From: a virus
Length of the DNA stretch: 47,128 nt
IMG/VR virus record: IMGVR_UViG_3300020430_000026
Location: 1-47,128 of that record
Direction: 5' to 3' (one strand)
The notes under the pieces were generated by a model. The model did not search any database. It saw nothing but the letters and a program-made list of their open reading frames with translations, and was not told the origin of the DNA. This document shows, in pieces, positions 26,169 to 34,059 of the stretch (position 1 is its first letter; each line of letters starts with the position of its first letter). The translations under genes were made by a program, and so were the position numbers.

Positions 26169-27137
26169 ATGGCAACACTTAAAGGACTTTTAATACAAAG
26201 AAACACTGCTGTACCTCAGGAAGAAAACCTAGAAAAAGGTTATATCTGGTCGTGGACTCCTGGTTCAGATTTCACAAACTTTTGTAATGGTATTTGTTGG
26301 ACTGCTCCAGCAAACGGCGCCGCACTAATTGAAATATGGGGTGCTGGTGGATCAGGTTCAAGAATGTGTTGTTGTGGTGACGGATTACCAGGAAATGCTG
26401 GTGCATACGTTAAAAAATCTATTCAAGTAGAACAAGGTGACACAGTAACTGGCTGTACAGGAATGCCATGTTACGCTCACCCATTATGTTTTTCAGGATG
26501 TTCAAATGCAACAGGAATTTGTATTGTAACAGCGTCTAACGGTGACCTATGTATGTGTGCTGAAGGTGGAAGAGGTGGTACTTCTTTCTGTAACCCAAAT
26601 ACACACTCATTATTCTGTTGTTTCAGAGCAAACGGTTTCTGTGGTACAAGATGTAACGAAAACTATTGTGGAGTGATTTGTAATCACTGCTCAGGTGCAT
26701 GGTGTGCCTTTGGTTATGGTGGAGACGTATGTTGTTGTGGAAATGTTGGATGTGTAAGTTTCTTTGGATGTTATCCGCATTGTAAATGTCAATTCCAAAG
26801 ACACGTGCCAACTCCAGCAGGTTTATTTGCTGAAGAAGGCGCATTGATTACTTTCCAAACTGAATCAGATGGAACTCCGATGTCACAATGGTCAGGTAAC
26901 CAATTATTCCAGTTTTATGCGGCACTAAACTCAACTTCTAGAGCACCTAGAATGGGAACTCCAAACAGTTATTGTTGGAGATCGGACAGATCTTGTGGAT
27001 GTTATGAAATGCAAGGTTGTGCAAACTACCTACCAGTTGGTACAGGTGGTATTGGTCCGAATGCTTGTCCTGATGTTAGAGATCACGGTATCAGAGGTGG
27101 ATTCGGTGGCGTAAGAATTAAGTTTTTAGCAGACTAA
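26169..27137 (+). CDS. Cysteine-rich Gly-rich adhesin-like protein C (322 aa)
   Basis: Third tandem paralogue. I count 33 Cys in 322 residues, including two CCC runs (SRMCCCGDG and DVCCCGNVG). Shared frame: ATLKGLLIQR, NLEKGYIWSWTPG, IEIWGAGGSGSRMCCCG, GGRGGTSFCNPN, FRANGFCGT, SCGCYEMQGC, then RDHGIRGGFGGVRIKFL. It shares FRANGFC and FFGCYPHCKC-type segments more with copy A (YRANGFC, AFGCYPACIC) than with copy B. GGAG precedes the ATG; an AGTAAATA stretch there may simply be part of the ribosome-binding spacer. Confidence 0.6.
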   Translation: MATLKGLLIQRNTAVPQEENLEKGYIWSWTPGSDFTNFCNGICWTAPANGAALIEIWGAGGSGSRMCCCGDGLPGNAGAYVKKSIQVEQGDTVTGCTGMPCYAHPLCFSGCSNATGICIVTASNGDLCMCAEGGRGGTSFCNPNTHSLFCCFRANGFCGTRCNENYCGVICNHCSGAWCAFGYGGDVCCCGNVGCVSFFGCYPHCKCQFQRHVPTPAGLFAEEGALITFQTESDGTPMSQWSGNQLFQFYAALNSTSRAPRMGTPNSYCWRSDRSCGCYEMQGCANYLPVGTGGIGPNACPDVRDHGIRGGFGGVRIKFLAD

Positions 27138-27148
27138 TTAAGGAATCT

Positions 27149-27156
27149 GCTAAATA
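27149..27156 (+). promoter_or_regulatory. Late promoter box GCTAAATA
   Basis: GCTAAATA ends 27 bases before the ATG at 27184, followed by TAGGAG. No further late box is seen until 31613, so it may also drive the glycosyltransferase/carbamoyltransferase block. Confidence 0.55.
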
Positions 27157-27183
27157 GAAGTATAAAATATAGGAGCAAAACAA

Positions 27184-27831
27184 ATGGCAATTACAGTTAA
27201 CTTTGATATACCAATGCCAAACGAGCCATATGTGAATGACTTTAGCGATGGCAATACGCAATCGGCTACGTTCAAAGGTCCAAGATACTGGAAAGTAGAA
27301 AAATCGGACTCAGATGGAACGATTGGAGCCGTAATTGCTGAAGGCGACACAGAAGCGGAGTTGGATAATGGTATTCCAGCAAGAGAAGGAACTTCCTTCC
27401 ACGTGATAGACGCACAACAAAATCCATTACAAGCGGCATACATTACAGGATATTATGAAACAGGTGATGTTGCAGATTACGAAGAAGACATCGGAACAAC
27501 TGATGCAGAAGGTAATGCAGAAACATGGACGTACTATTGGAACGATAATACGGGTTGTATATCACAAATATACTTGCACGGAACTTTAAAGTTTGATGGT
27601 ACAAATTACACTGGTCCTGACTTCAGAGCTCATGCAATAGCAGATGATTCTTTCAATGATACATATGCTAATCAAAAAGCAATTATTCAAGCAGAAATAG
27701 ACAGTGGTAATCACCCTGCAGAAAAAGTTACAGAACTTAACGCCTACATAACATGGTTGGACAACGCACCAACAAAATATGCAGGTGTAAAACACTGGAA
27801 AATACCTTTTCCAGCATTCCCAGAACTTTAA
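27184..27831 (+). CDS. Uncharacterised acidic protein (215 aa)
   Basis: Acidic 215-residue protein with its own late box and a TAGGAG site. The N-terminal half is beta-rich (AITVNFDIPMPNEPYVNDFS, then YWKVEKSDSDGTIG); residues about 155-200 look helical (DTYANQKAIIQAEIDSG, AEKVTELNAYITWLDNAPTK), the kind of Gln/Asp-rich helix followed by a Trp seen at the end of some tail-fibre assembly or base proteins. No catalytic motif, signal peptide or membrane segment. Its place between the cysteine-rich adhesins and the glycosyltransferases suggests a late structural or assembly role. I do not recognise the family. Confidence 0.5.
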   Translation: MAITVNFDIPMPNEPYVNDFSDGNTQSATFKGPRYWKVEKSDSDGTIGAVIAEGDTEAELDNGIPAREGTSFHVIDAQQNPLQAAYITGYYETGDVADYEEDIGTTDAEGNAETWTYYWNDNTGCISQIYLHGTLKFDGTNYTGPDFRAHAIADDSFNDTYANQKAIIQAEIDSGNHPAEKVTELNAYITWLDNAPTKYAGVKHWKIPFPAFPEL

Positions 27832-27845
27832 GATCCAAGAATTAA

Positions 27846-27884
27846 TCATGTAACTGTGTGTTCTCGATACATACAGTTACATGA
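27846..27884 (+). promoter_or_regulatory. 16-bp hairpin burying a start codon
   Basis: Left arm 27846-27861 and right arm 27869-27884 pair over 16 bp with one G-T wobble around a seven-base loop (TCTCGAT). The ATG of the glycosyltransferase gene (27881-27883) lies in the right arm, and no ribosome site is visible upstream. No T-run follows, so it is not a canonical terminator. Occlusion of the start, opened by an upstream ribosome or RNA-binding protein, is inferred. Confidence 0.55.
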
Positions 27885-28834
27885 ACACTCAAAATAAAAG
27901 ATCCAAAGCAATATTTCTAAACGGTGGTATAGGAAGAATCTTATGTGCCATTCCTGCAATAGAAAAATATCAAAAAGAATCAGGTGACGAAGATTTTATT
28001 GTCGTCATTGAAGGCAAATGTAACATATTAGATGGGCATCCAACATTGGATAGTAAAGCCTATGATATGTATCATAAAAATTTATTCCATACACATATAA
28101 AAAAGAGAGATATAATAAGTCCAGAACCATACAGAGTGTATGAATACTTTTCACAGCAGTGTAACCTATCACAAGCATTTGATATCATATTAAATGATAA
28201 AGGCGTTAGAGAATTAGATAAACCTAAACTTTATCTTTCTAAAGAAGAAAAATTGAAAGCAACTGAAATTTTAAATGAATGCAAAGAAAAAATAAAAGCA
28301 GACAAGTATGTTGTATTTCAACCTTTTGGAAGAGCAATAAAACAAATCGATTCAAGTTTTGTTGACCCTAGTAATAGAAGTATAGAGTATACAAATTTCA
28401 AAAGTATTATTAAAAAATTACACAAAGAAAAGGTTGGTGTAATTGTAATGAGTGACTTTGGAATTGAACTTAAAAAAGAAAATTTTGAAATGGATATAGC
28501 ACAACCAGAAAATATAGATTTAAGAATATGGGCATCTATAATTGAACAAGTGGATCATTTTGTTGGTTGTGATTCTGTTGGACAACACTTTGCCTACAGT
28601 TTAGGAACACCGTCCACTGTTATAACAGGTGCAACATTTCCAAAAAATACATCTTATCCAGATACAAAAGATGTAAACATTATTGATCTTGGACAAAATG
28701 ATAGACAATATGATCCTATTAGAATTACATTCGATGAAAGAATAAGTCGTGTTAATGAAAACCTAATGTTTATGACGCCAGAAATAGAAGACTATGTCAT
28801 AGACACAATACAGGGAAGAGAAACTGATGAGTAA
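27881..28834 (+). CDS. GT9 (heptosyltransferase)-like glycosyltransferase 1
   Basis: A 317-residue soluble protein with the GT-B layout of family GT9 (ADP-heptose transferases). Residues 14-29 (LNGGIGRILCAIPAIE) match the N-terminal nucleotide-fold entry, and near 230 DHFVGCDSVGQHFAYSLGTP matches the family's D-(S/T)-G-x-x-H-x-A donor site, followed by VITGATFPKNTSYP. The Asp that serves as base in WaaC (GD in the first loop) aligns with Arg (GIGR), as in the paralogue at 30634. Expected reaction: sugar transfer from an ADP- or NDP-heptose-type donor to an unknown acceptor. The ORF overlaps the carbamoyltransferase by eight bases. Its start sits in a hairpin. Family confident; substrate inferred from hldE and hldD elsewhere in the window. 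Confidence 0.75.
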   Translation: MNTQNKRSKAIFLNGGIGRILCAIPAIEKYQKESGDEDFIVVIEGKCNILDGHPTLDSKAYDMYHKNLFHTHIKKRDIISPEPYRVYEYFSQQCNLSQAFDIILNDKGVRELDKPKLYLSKEEKLKATEILNECKEKIKADKYVVFQPFGRAIKQIDSSFVDPSNRSIEYTNFKSIIKKLHKEKVGVIVMSDFGIELKKENFEMDIAQPENIDLRIWASIIEQVDHFVGCDSVGQHFAYSLGTPSTVITGATFPKNTSYPDTKDVNIIDLGQNDRQYDPIRITFDERISRVNENLMFMTPEIEDYVIDTIQGRETDE

Positions 28835-30641
28835 GAAAACAGGATACATAGCCGCAATAGCCAGAGGGCATAATTCCGGAGTATGTTTATTAAAAGATGG
28901 AAAAATAGTTTTTTCTATGGAAGAAGAAAGATTAAGCCGTGTAAAATATGATGGTGGACCATATGCATCAATGGTTAAAATATTAGAATACACAGATAAA
29001 ATTGATTATCTAGTTATTGCACATACACAATCGCTTAAAGATAGAAGCACAGGTAGAGTAGATTACAATGGTGACGATGTATACACAGGACTAGCAAGAA
29101 AGTTAGGATTAATTGATAAAAAAGGAACAGCAAAATCTCCAGATCATCCACAAGTCATTGATCTTTCTCACATTCATCACAAATTGCACGCCGCTTTGGC
29201 TTTTTACAGATCAGGTTGGGACGATGCCGCGGCTTTGATCGTTGACGGTGCTGGAACTTTTATTCCTGCAACGCATAGTGCAGGTCATCAGATGACTGTT
29301 TTCGAAACAGAAACAATATTTGATTGTTCATATCCAAATGATTTTATTACAAAATACAAACACTATGGTACTAGTGAAAATTGTCAATGTGCATATATTC
29401 CTGCATATCCATCAGATTCCATGGGAGAACCAGGAAGCACACACGAAGCAGTATTTTCTGATAGAGCAGGAATTGTAAAAGTATACGAAGCAGTAACTCA
29501 ATACTGTGGATTCAGTGCCATTGAAGCAGGTAAAACAATGGGATTATTTCCATATGGAAAACCAAATAAAGAAATTCCTGAACTTTTTGTTCATAATGGA
29601 AAAGGTACGTTAAGTAACAGGAACGTTATTATTCCAACTTATCCTAATGCGGCTCTTGTAAATTATGACAACTACCACAGTTTAGAAGAAAAATTACAAG
29701 TTGACCAAAAAGATTTAACAACATTACAGAGTAGAAGAGATCTTGCTTATGCTTGTCAAACACAAACACAAGAAGAAGTTAGAAAATTAATTTACAAAGC
29801 AGTAGAAATGACAGGCAAGAAAAAAGTTGTTATATCAGGAGGATATGGATTAAACTGTGTTGCAAACTACTATTACTTAGACACTTTGCGTAAAGATGGT
29901 ATAGAAATATATGTAGAGCCAGTATCAAATGATGCAGGAACGGCTATGGGAGCGGCTTTATTGTACTACTACTCATTATCACAAAGCACAGATAAAGACA
30001 CAACAAAAACCCTTTATCTCGGCCCTAAGTATAATTTAACTAACGAAGACATAATGAAATACAATGACGAAAACGGTATTGAAGTTGTAGATTGCACTGA
30101 TGAAGAAGTAGCAAAACTTTTAACTGAAAAAAATATTGTTGCATTATGGCAAGGTCAATCTGAAAACGGTCCAAGAGCATTAGGGAATAGAAGTTTATTA
30201 TTTGATCCTCGTTTTAAAGACGGTAAAGATTATGTTAATAGAGTGAAAAGAAGAGAATACTTTAGACCATTTGCTGGTTCTATACTGCATGAATACACAC
30301 ATGAATGGTTTGATTTACGTGGTATGGAAGACACTCCACACATGATGTACGCAGTAAATTGTAAACCAGGAGTAGAAGAAAAAATACCAAGCATTATACA
30401 CGTCGACGGTACTTGTAGAATTCAAAGTGTTAAAAAAGAAGACAATGAATTGTATTACAGATTAATTAAAAAGTTCCATGAAATTACAGAATGTCCAATA
30501 GTGTTTAATACCTCATTTAATTTAGGTGGCGAACCTTTGGTAGAAACTGTAGATGATGCTGTAAGAACTTTACAAAACTCAGATATAGAGTATCTATATC
30601 TAATTGAATATGGAAAATTAGTGAAGGTGAAAAATGGATAG
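28827..30641 (+). CDS. NodU/CmcH/TobZ-family O-carbamoyltransferase
   Basis: 604 residues, about the family length. The N-terminal Kae1/YrdC-like part has GHNSGVCLLKDG (14-25), MEEERLSRVK (31-40), the metal-binding HHKLHA (117-122), VDGAG (139-143), SGGYGLNC (337-344) and SNDAGTAMGAAL (367-378). The C-terminal domain has GQSENGPRALGNRS (443-456), FRPFAG (479-484), VDGTCR (526-531) and NTSFNLGGEPLV (561-572). All are hallmarks of enzymes that make carbamoyl-AMP from carbamoyl phosphate and ATP and pass it to a sugar hydroxyl. It overlaps the glycosyltransferases on both sides by eight bases, so a product of these transferases, or a nucleotide sugar, is the likely acceptor. A GGGAAGAG site precedes the ATG. 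No key motif appears broken. Confidence 0.9.
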   Translation: MSKKTGYIAAIARGHNSGVCLLKDGKIVFSMEEERLSRVKYDGGPYASMVKILEYTDKIDYLVIAHTQSLKDRSTGRVDYNGDDVYTGLARKLGLIDKKGTAKSPDHPQVIDLSHIHHKLHAALAFYRSGWDDAAALIVDGAGTFIPATHSAGHQMTVFETETIFDCSYPNDFITKYKHYGTSENCQCAYIPAYPSDSMGEPGSTHEAVFSDRAGIVKVYEAVTQYCGFSAIEAGKTMGLFPYGKPNKEIPELFVHNGKGTLSNRNVIIPTYPNAALVNYDNYHSLEEKLQVDQKDLTTLQSRRDLAYACQTQTQEEVRKLIYKAVEMTGKKKVVISGGYGLNCVANYYYLDTLRKDGIEIYVEPVSNDAGTAMGAALLYYYSLSQSTDKDTTKTLYLGPKYNLTNEDIMKYNDENGIEVVDCTDEEVAKLLTEKNIVALWQGQSENGPRALGNRSLLFDPRFKDGKDYVNRVKRREYFRPFAGSILHEYTHEWFDLRGMEDTPHMMYAVNCKPGVEEKIPSIIHVDGTCRIQSVKKEDNELYYRLIKKFHEITECPIVFNTSFNLGGEPLVETVDDAVRTLQNSDIEYLYLIEYGKLVKVKNG

Positions 30642-31590
30642 ACAAAGTGCTTTTTTTATGAATGGCGGTGCTGGTAGGCATATCAGTTCAATACCTGCTT
30701 TAGAATTATATGCAAAAGAAAATCCTGATGATGATTTTATAATTGTATGTGAAGGTGGTACTGATGCTTATAAAGGACATCCATTACTACACTTCAGAGC
30801 ATATGATAATTGGCATAAAAATTTATTTCAAGATTTGTTAAAAGATCGAAACCTTATTTCACCTGAACCTTATAGAGTATGGGAATACTACAATCAAAAA
30901 TGTAGTCTTGCGGAAGCATATGATATAGCAATTAACAAAAAAGGACTTCGTGACTTGCCTAAACCAAGAATTTTCCTTTCAAAAGAAGAGATATTGATGG
31001 CAAGACAAATGCTAACTGAAGTAAAAGAGAAAACTAAGAAAAATAAAATTGTTTTAATACAACCTTTTGGAAGAGGTGCTGATAAAAAGTCAGAATCTGA
31101 GGTCATTGACCTTACAGGTAGAAGCATAGAATTAAAAAATTTATGGGCAATAATTAAAAAGTTAAGCAAAGATTACGGCGTAATGGTAATGAGTGAATTT
31201 CCATTAGAATTTAAAACACATGGTGGAATTAATCAACCAGTAGCACTTCCATTACAAACACATATAAGAATATGGGCCGCTTTAATTAAACAAGCAGATC
31301 ATTTTCTTGGATGCGACTCTGTAGGGCAACATATTGCATATTCATTTGGTAAGACTATGACAGTGCTAATAGGTAGTACTTTTCCTATTAACACATCTTT
31401 CCCAGAAAATGACAAAGTAGATATCATTGATTTGGGCAAAGACAGCCGTATATACAGTCCAATACGTATTACACAGGACGAATACTCCGACCGTTTAAAT
31501 GAAGGAATCATGGAAATGGACGAAAATCAAGAGCAAAAAGTGGTCAATTCAGTCAAGTTCATGATCAAGCACAAACACAAAAAAAAGTAG
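30634..31590 (+). CDS. GT9 (heptosyltransferase)-like glycosyltransferase 2
   Basis: Paralogue of the gene at 27881 throughout: MNGGAGRHISSIPALELYA at the start, then HLLxFRAYDNWHKNLFQDLL-like, LISPEPYRVWEYYNQKCSLA, IQPFGRG, and near 230 DHFLGCDSVGQHIAYSFGK with LIGSTFPINTSFP. Again the first loop reads GAGR where classical heptosyltransferases have GD. The tail is very basic (KHKHKKK), unlike its acidic-ended paralogue, perhaps contacting membrane or nucleic acid. An eight-base overlap with the carbamoyltransferase and an AAGGTG site indicate coupled translation. Two diverged copies may add sugars to different positions or acceptors. Confidence 0.75.
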   Translation: MDRQSAFFMNGGAGRHISSIPALELYAKENPDDDFIIVCEGGTDAYKGHPLLHFRAYDNWHKNLFQDLLKDRNLISPEPYRVWEYYNQKCSLAEAYDIAINKKGLRDLPKPRIFLSKEEILMARQMLTEVKEKTKKNKIVLIQPFGRGADKKSESEVIDLTGRSIELKNLWAIIKKLSKDYGVMVMSEFPLEFKTHGGINQPVALPLQTHIRIWAALIKQADHFLGCDSVGQHIAYSFGKTMTVLIGSTFPINTSFPENDKVDIIDLGKDSRIYSPIRITQDEYSDRLNEGIMEMDENQEQKVVNSVKFMIKHKHKKK

Positions 31591-31612
31591 TTTTTCAATT
31601 CCATTAAAAATA

Positions 31613-31620
31613 GGTAAATA
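31613..31620 (+). promoter_or_regulatory. Late promoter box GGTAAATA
   Basis: GGTAAATA ends 25 bases before the ATG at 31646, the same spacing as the boxes at 17624 and 27149. Confidence 0.5.
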
Positions 31621-31645
31621 CACGTAAAAGAAGTAGATTACACTT

Positions 31646-32143
31646 ATGTTTGACGTATCAAGACTATTTGGCAAGGGAATTAGGAACACATTATTGTTGA
31701 AAAATGGACTTCAATTGTCCTACAACGGCCCATATGTGGTTGTTGGCACTGACACAATAATGGACCAATTTCACGTGAATACATTTTGTACAGCAGAATA
31801 TACCATGTCTGTTGACTATGACACGAACAATAAAGAGATAATAAAAGTATTGGTAAGTGCTACACCATCTAACAGTTCAGTTACTGTATATGGTAGAAGT
31901 AATATGGGCAATGATTTAGTTAATATTACTAGCACTGTCAACAATTCTTACGTAAGAATTATATTAAATCCTGCACAGAAAACACCAACTACAACATATG
32001 CAGGAGCCAAAGTAATTTTTAGTGCAACTTATTTCCAAACACAGAATGCATTGCAGGGTGGAGATGCAGAATTAATTGGATCGGGAAATAACTATGACAA
32101 TACAAATGTAAATCAAGGAGAAGGTGGAGGAAGTGGTTATTAA
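31646..32143 (+). CDS. Beta-rich virion protein (165 aa)
   Basis: Starts FDVSRLFGKGIRNTLLLKNG; the middle alternates hydrophobic strands and Asn/Ser/Thr turns (EYTMSVDYDTNNKEIIKVLV, SVTVYGRSNMGNDLV) and ends in a low-complexity Asn/Gly tail (NNYDNTNVNQGEGGGSGY). No enzyme signature or membrane segment. A late box precedes it and it resumes the virion block after the carbohydrate genes. A small fibre-attached, collar or decoration protein is plausible. I do not recognise a named family. Confidence 0.5.
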   Translation: MFDVSRLFGKGIRNTLLLKNGLQLSYNGPYVVVGTDTIMDQFHVNTFCTAEYTMSVDYDTNNKEIIKVLVSATPSNSSVTVYGRSNMGNDLVNITSTVNNSYVRIILNPAQKTPTTTYAGAKVIFSATYFQTQNALQGGDAELIGSGNNYDNTNVNQGEGGGSGY

Positions 32144-32161
32144 AATTGCAAAATAAATTTT

Positions 32162-32169
32162 AATAAATA
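32162..32169 (+). promoter_or_regulatory. Late promoter box AATAAATA, close to the start
   Basis: AATAAATA ends only nine bases before the ATG at 32179. If initiation follows the usual offset from such a box, the message would have almost no leader, so either the box is fortuitous or this transcript is nearly leaderless. Confidence 0.45.
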
Positions 32170-32178
32170 TAGAAAAAG

Positions 32179-34056
32179 ATGGCTATCAACTACAAACAAT
32201 TCGAAACACAATCTGGTTTTAAAAGTCCTGGCTTTACAGTTGATACAGCAGGTAACGTTGTTGTTAGAACACTTACGCAGACTTTTATTCCCGAAGCGGC
32301 AACCACTCCGCCAGATTTTACTGTTACAGAAAGTGCAGGCGATTTTAATTTTGCTAATTTTGCCGGAAGCAATCCAACAATTACTCTAACAAGAGGCGAA
32401 TCAAAAACTTTATCTTTGAACTTAACAAGTTTAGGATTTAATTTCTTTTCACCATCAGATGCTAATCCAAATGTACCAGGAAATTTATTCAGCACTGGAT
32501 TAAGCCATGCTAATGTTGTTACTGGGAATACAATTACTAATGAAGAATGGACTTTTACACAATCTTGGATACAAGAAGCAGATTTTGATAGAAAAGTAAA
32601 AGTTACAGTACCGGATGTTGCAACAATTACAAAATTGAATGGAAAAAGAATACCTGTTGTAATTGCTTTACATGACGTTGGTGCTACAATGACATCTGTT
32701 ACAGATAATGTAAACTTTATTACAGACAAAATATTAATTGCTCCACAAGGATATAAAAATACTTGGAATGTTGGTTACAGTACAAGTCAAGCAGATGATC
32801 AGGCTTTAATAGATAGTATTTTAACAAAATTAGAAACTTATGATAACGTTGACACTAGAGACATTACGTTTATAGGGTATGGTGTTGGAGGTCAATTAGC
32901 ATCACAATATTTTATTCAAACACAAAAAACAAATGTAAAAAATTTAGTATTAATATCCAGTTTACTTCATTTTGATCAACACAAAGTTACGTTTGATTCC
33001 CAAAGTAACAGAGTTGACACGTTTTATTCGTTAACTTTAAATCCTTTACAAGCAGAAGATTCGACTCAAATGATTTGGACACCTGTCACTCCATTATCAG
33101 GCAGAAAATTTTTAATGTTTAATGGAACAAACAATTTAGATTGGCCTTACACAGGTGGAATAGCAAACGGTTTAGAGTTAAAAAGTGCTCAAGACACAAT
33201 TTACGCTTTTGCAAAAGCAGAAAATGATATCGCTGATCAATTAACAAGTGGTGCAATCCAACCTGGCGGAGAAACTTTGTACAGTTACAAAAATGGTGCT
33301 CTAAGATTATTTGCTTATGACGGTGTTGGAAGCAACTTTGGTGAATATTTAACAGGATTACAAAATTATATTACAACACAGATAGATGTTACATCATATC
33401 TAAACATTCCAGTAGCAACTACTTTAACAGGAGCAAATGCACAAAATCAAAGCACAGGAACAATTACAATTACAGTGCCTGTTGACACTCCAGATACTAT
33501 ATTCTACGGCGATGGAGATGGCAATCCTTTTGGTACTATAAGTGTTGCAGATCCAACATTTACAGGTATAGGAAGTTTCAGTGCAATTTTAAACACAGGA
33601 GATTTAATTAGTAATGGTCAAGATGCAGAAATTTCATTGCAACCAACAGGATCATACGGCACAGTTTCAATAAATCCAGCAGGTGGTGGATTTATTTCTA
33701 ACATGGACATAAACGCAAGTTCAATTACAAGTGTTGGACAGACTACTTTAACGCCTGTTAATGCAGATGTTGTTGTAAGTCCACAAGGCACAGGTAAATT
33801 AACTGTTAGTCCTATTAATTTAAGCACATTAGACAACGTAGATATTGGTCAAACCACTGCAAGAAAAGGTTCTTTTTCATTGTTGGAAACGACCCAAGGA
33901 ACGTTAAATAACACTACAATAGGAGCAAGTGTACCGGCAACTGGTGCTTTTACTAGTGCAACAGTAACAAGTGCCCCTACTGATGCTAATGATGTGAGTA
34001 ACAAAAATTATGTAGACAGCACGAGTACAGTGTTGGCTATTGCGTTAGGAGTTTAA
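32179..34056 (+). CDS. Fibre with degenerate alpha/beta-hydrolase domain (625 aa)
   Basis: N-terminus (AINYKQFETQSGFKSPGF) and C-terminus (GTGKLTVSPINL; DANDVSNKNYVDS) are fibre-like. Residues about 122-400 match the PHB-depolymerase/feruloyl-esterase (LpqC-type) alpha/beta-hydrolase fold: VPVVIALH-like strand (159-165), ILIAPQGYKNTWNVG (185-199), ADDQALIDSILTKL (205-218), VDTRDITFIGYGVGG (224-238) and FNGTNNLDWPYTGG (314-327). All three catalytic positions look lost: the elbow GxSxG is GYGVG (Gly235), the HGTxD site reads NGTNN (Asn319), and the GGGH position reads GVGS (Ser385). The domain seems to interrupt a cupredoxin-like fold (NPTITLTRGESKTLSL at 65-80; GTITITVPVDTPDTIFY at 427-443). 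Likely a binding, not cleaving, module. Confidence 0.65.
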   Translation: MAINYKQFETQSGFKSPGFTVDTAGNVVVRTLTQTFIPEAATTPPDFTVTESAGDFNFANFAGSNPTITLTRGESKTLSLNLTSLGFNFFSPSDANPNVPGNLFSTGLSHANVVTGNTITNEEWTFTQSWIQEADFDRKVKVTVPDVATITKLNGKRIPVVIALHDVGATMTSVTDNVNFITDKILIAPQGYKNTWNVGYSTSQADDQALIDSILTKLETYDNVDTRDITFIGYGVGGQLASQYFIQTQKTNVKNLVLISSLLHFDQHKVTFDSQSNRVDTFYSLTLNPLQAEDSTQMIWTPVTPLSGRKFLMFNGTNNLDWPYTGGIANGLELKSAQDTIYAFAKAENDIADQLTSGAIQPGGETLYSYKNGALRLFAYDGVGSNFGEYLTGLQNYITTQIDVTSYLNIPVATTLTGANAQNQSTGTITITVPVDTPDTIFYGDGDGNPFGTISVADPTFTGIGSFSAILNTGDLISNGQDAEISLQPTGSYGTVSINPAGGGFISNMDINASSITSVGQTTLTPVNADVVVSPQGTGKLTVSPINLSTLDNVDIGQTTARKGSFSLLETTQGTLNNTTIGASVPATGAFTSATVTSAPTDANDVSNKNYVDSTSTVLAIALGV

Positions 34057-34059
34057 TAA

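Noticed and set aside
24147-27137. Zinc-finger or multihaem cytochrome reading of the Cys-rich proteins
   Set aside because: There are no CxxCH haem sites and no regular Cys/His spacing typical of zinc fingers; the WGAGGSG and closing VRIxF strand point to a glycine-rich adhesin frame.
32190-32729. Minus-strand open frame of 179 codons
   Set aside because: It lies wholly within the 625-aa fibre gene, has no ribosome site and a composition typical of an antisense frame in an AT-rich, Thr/Asn-rich coding sequence.
32600-33400. Active virion depolymerase or esterase
   Set aside because: The fold fits, but all three catalytic positions appear substituted, so an active-enzyme call is not supported.
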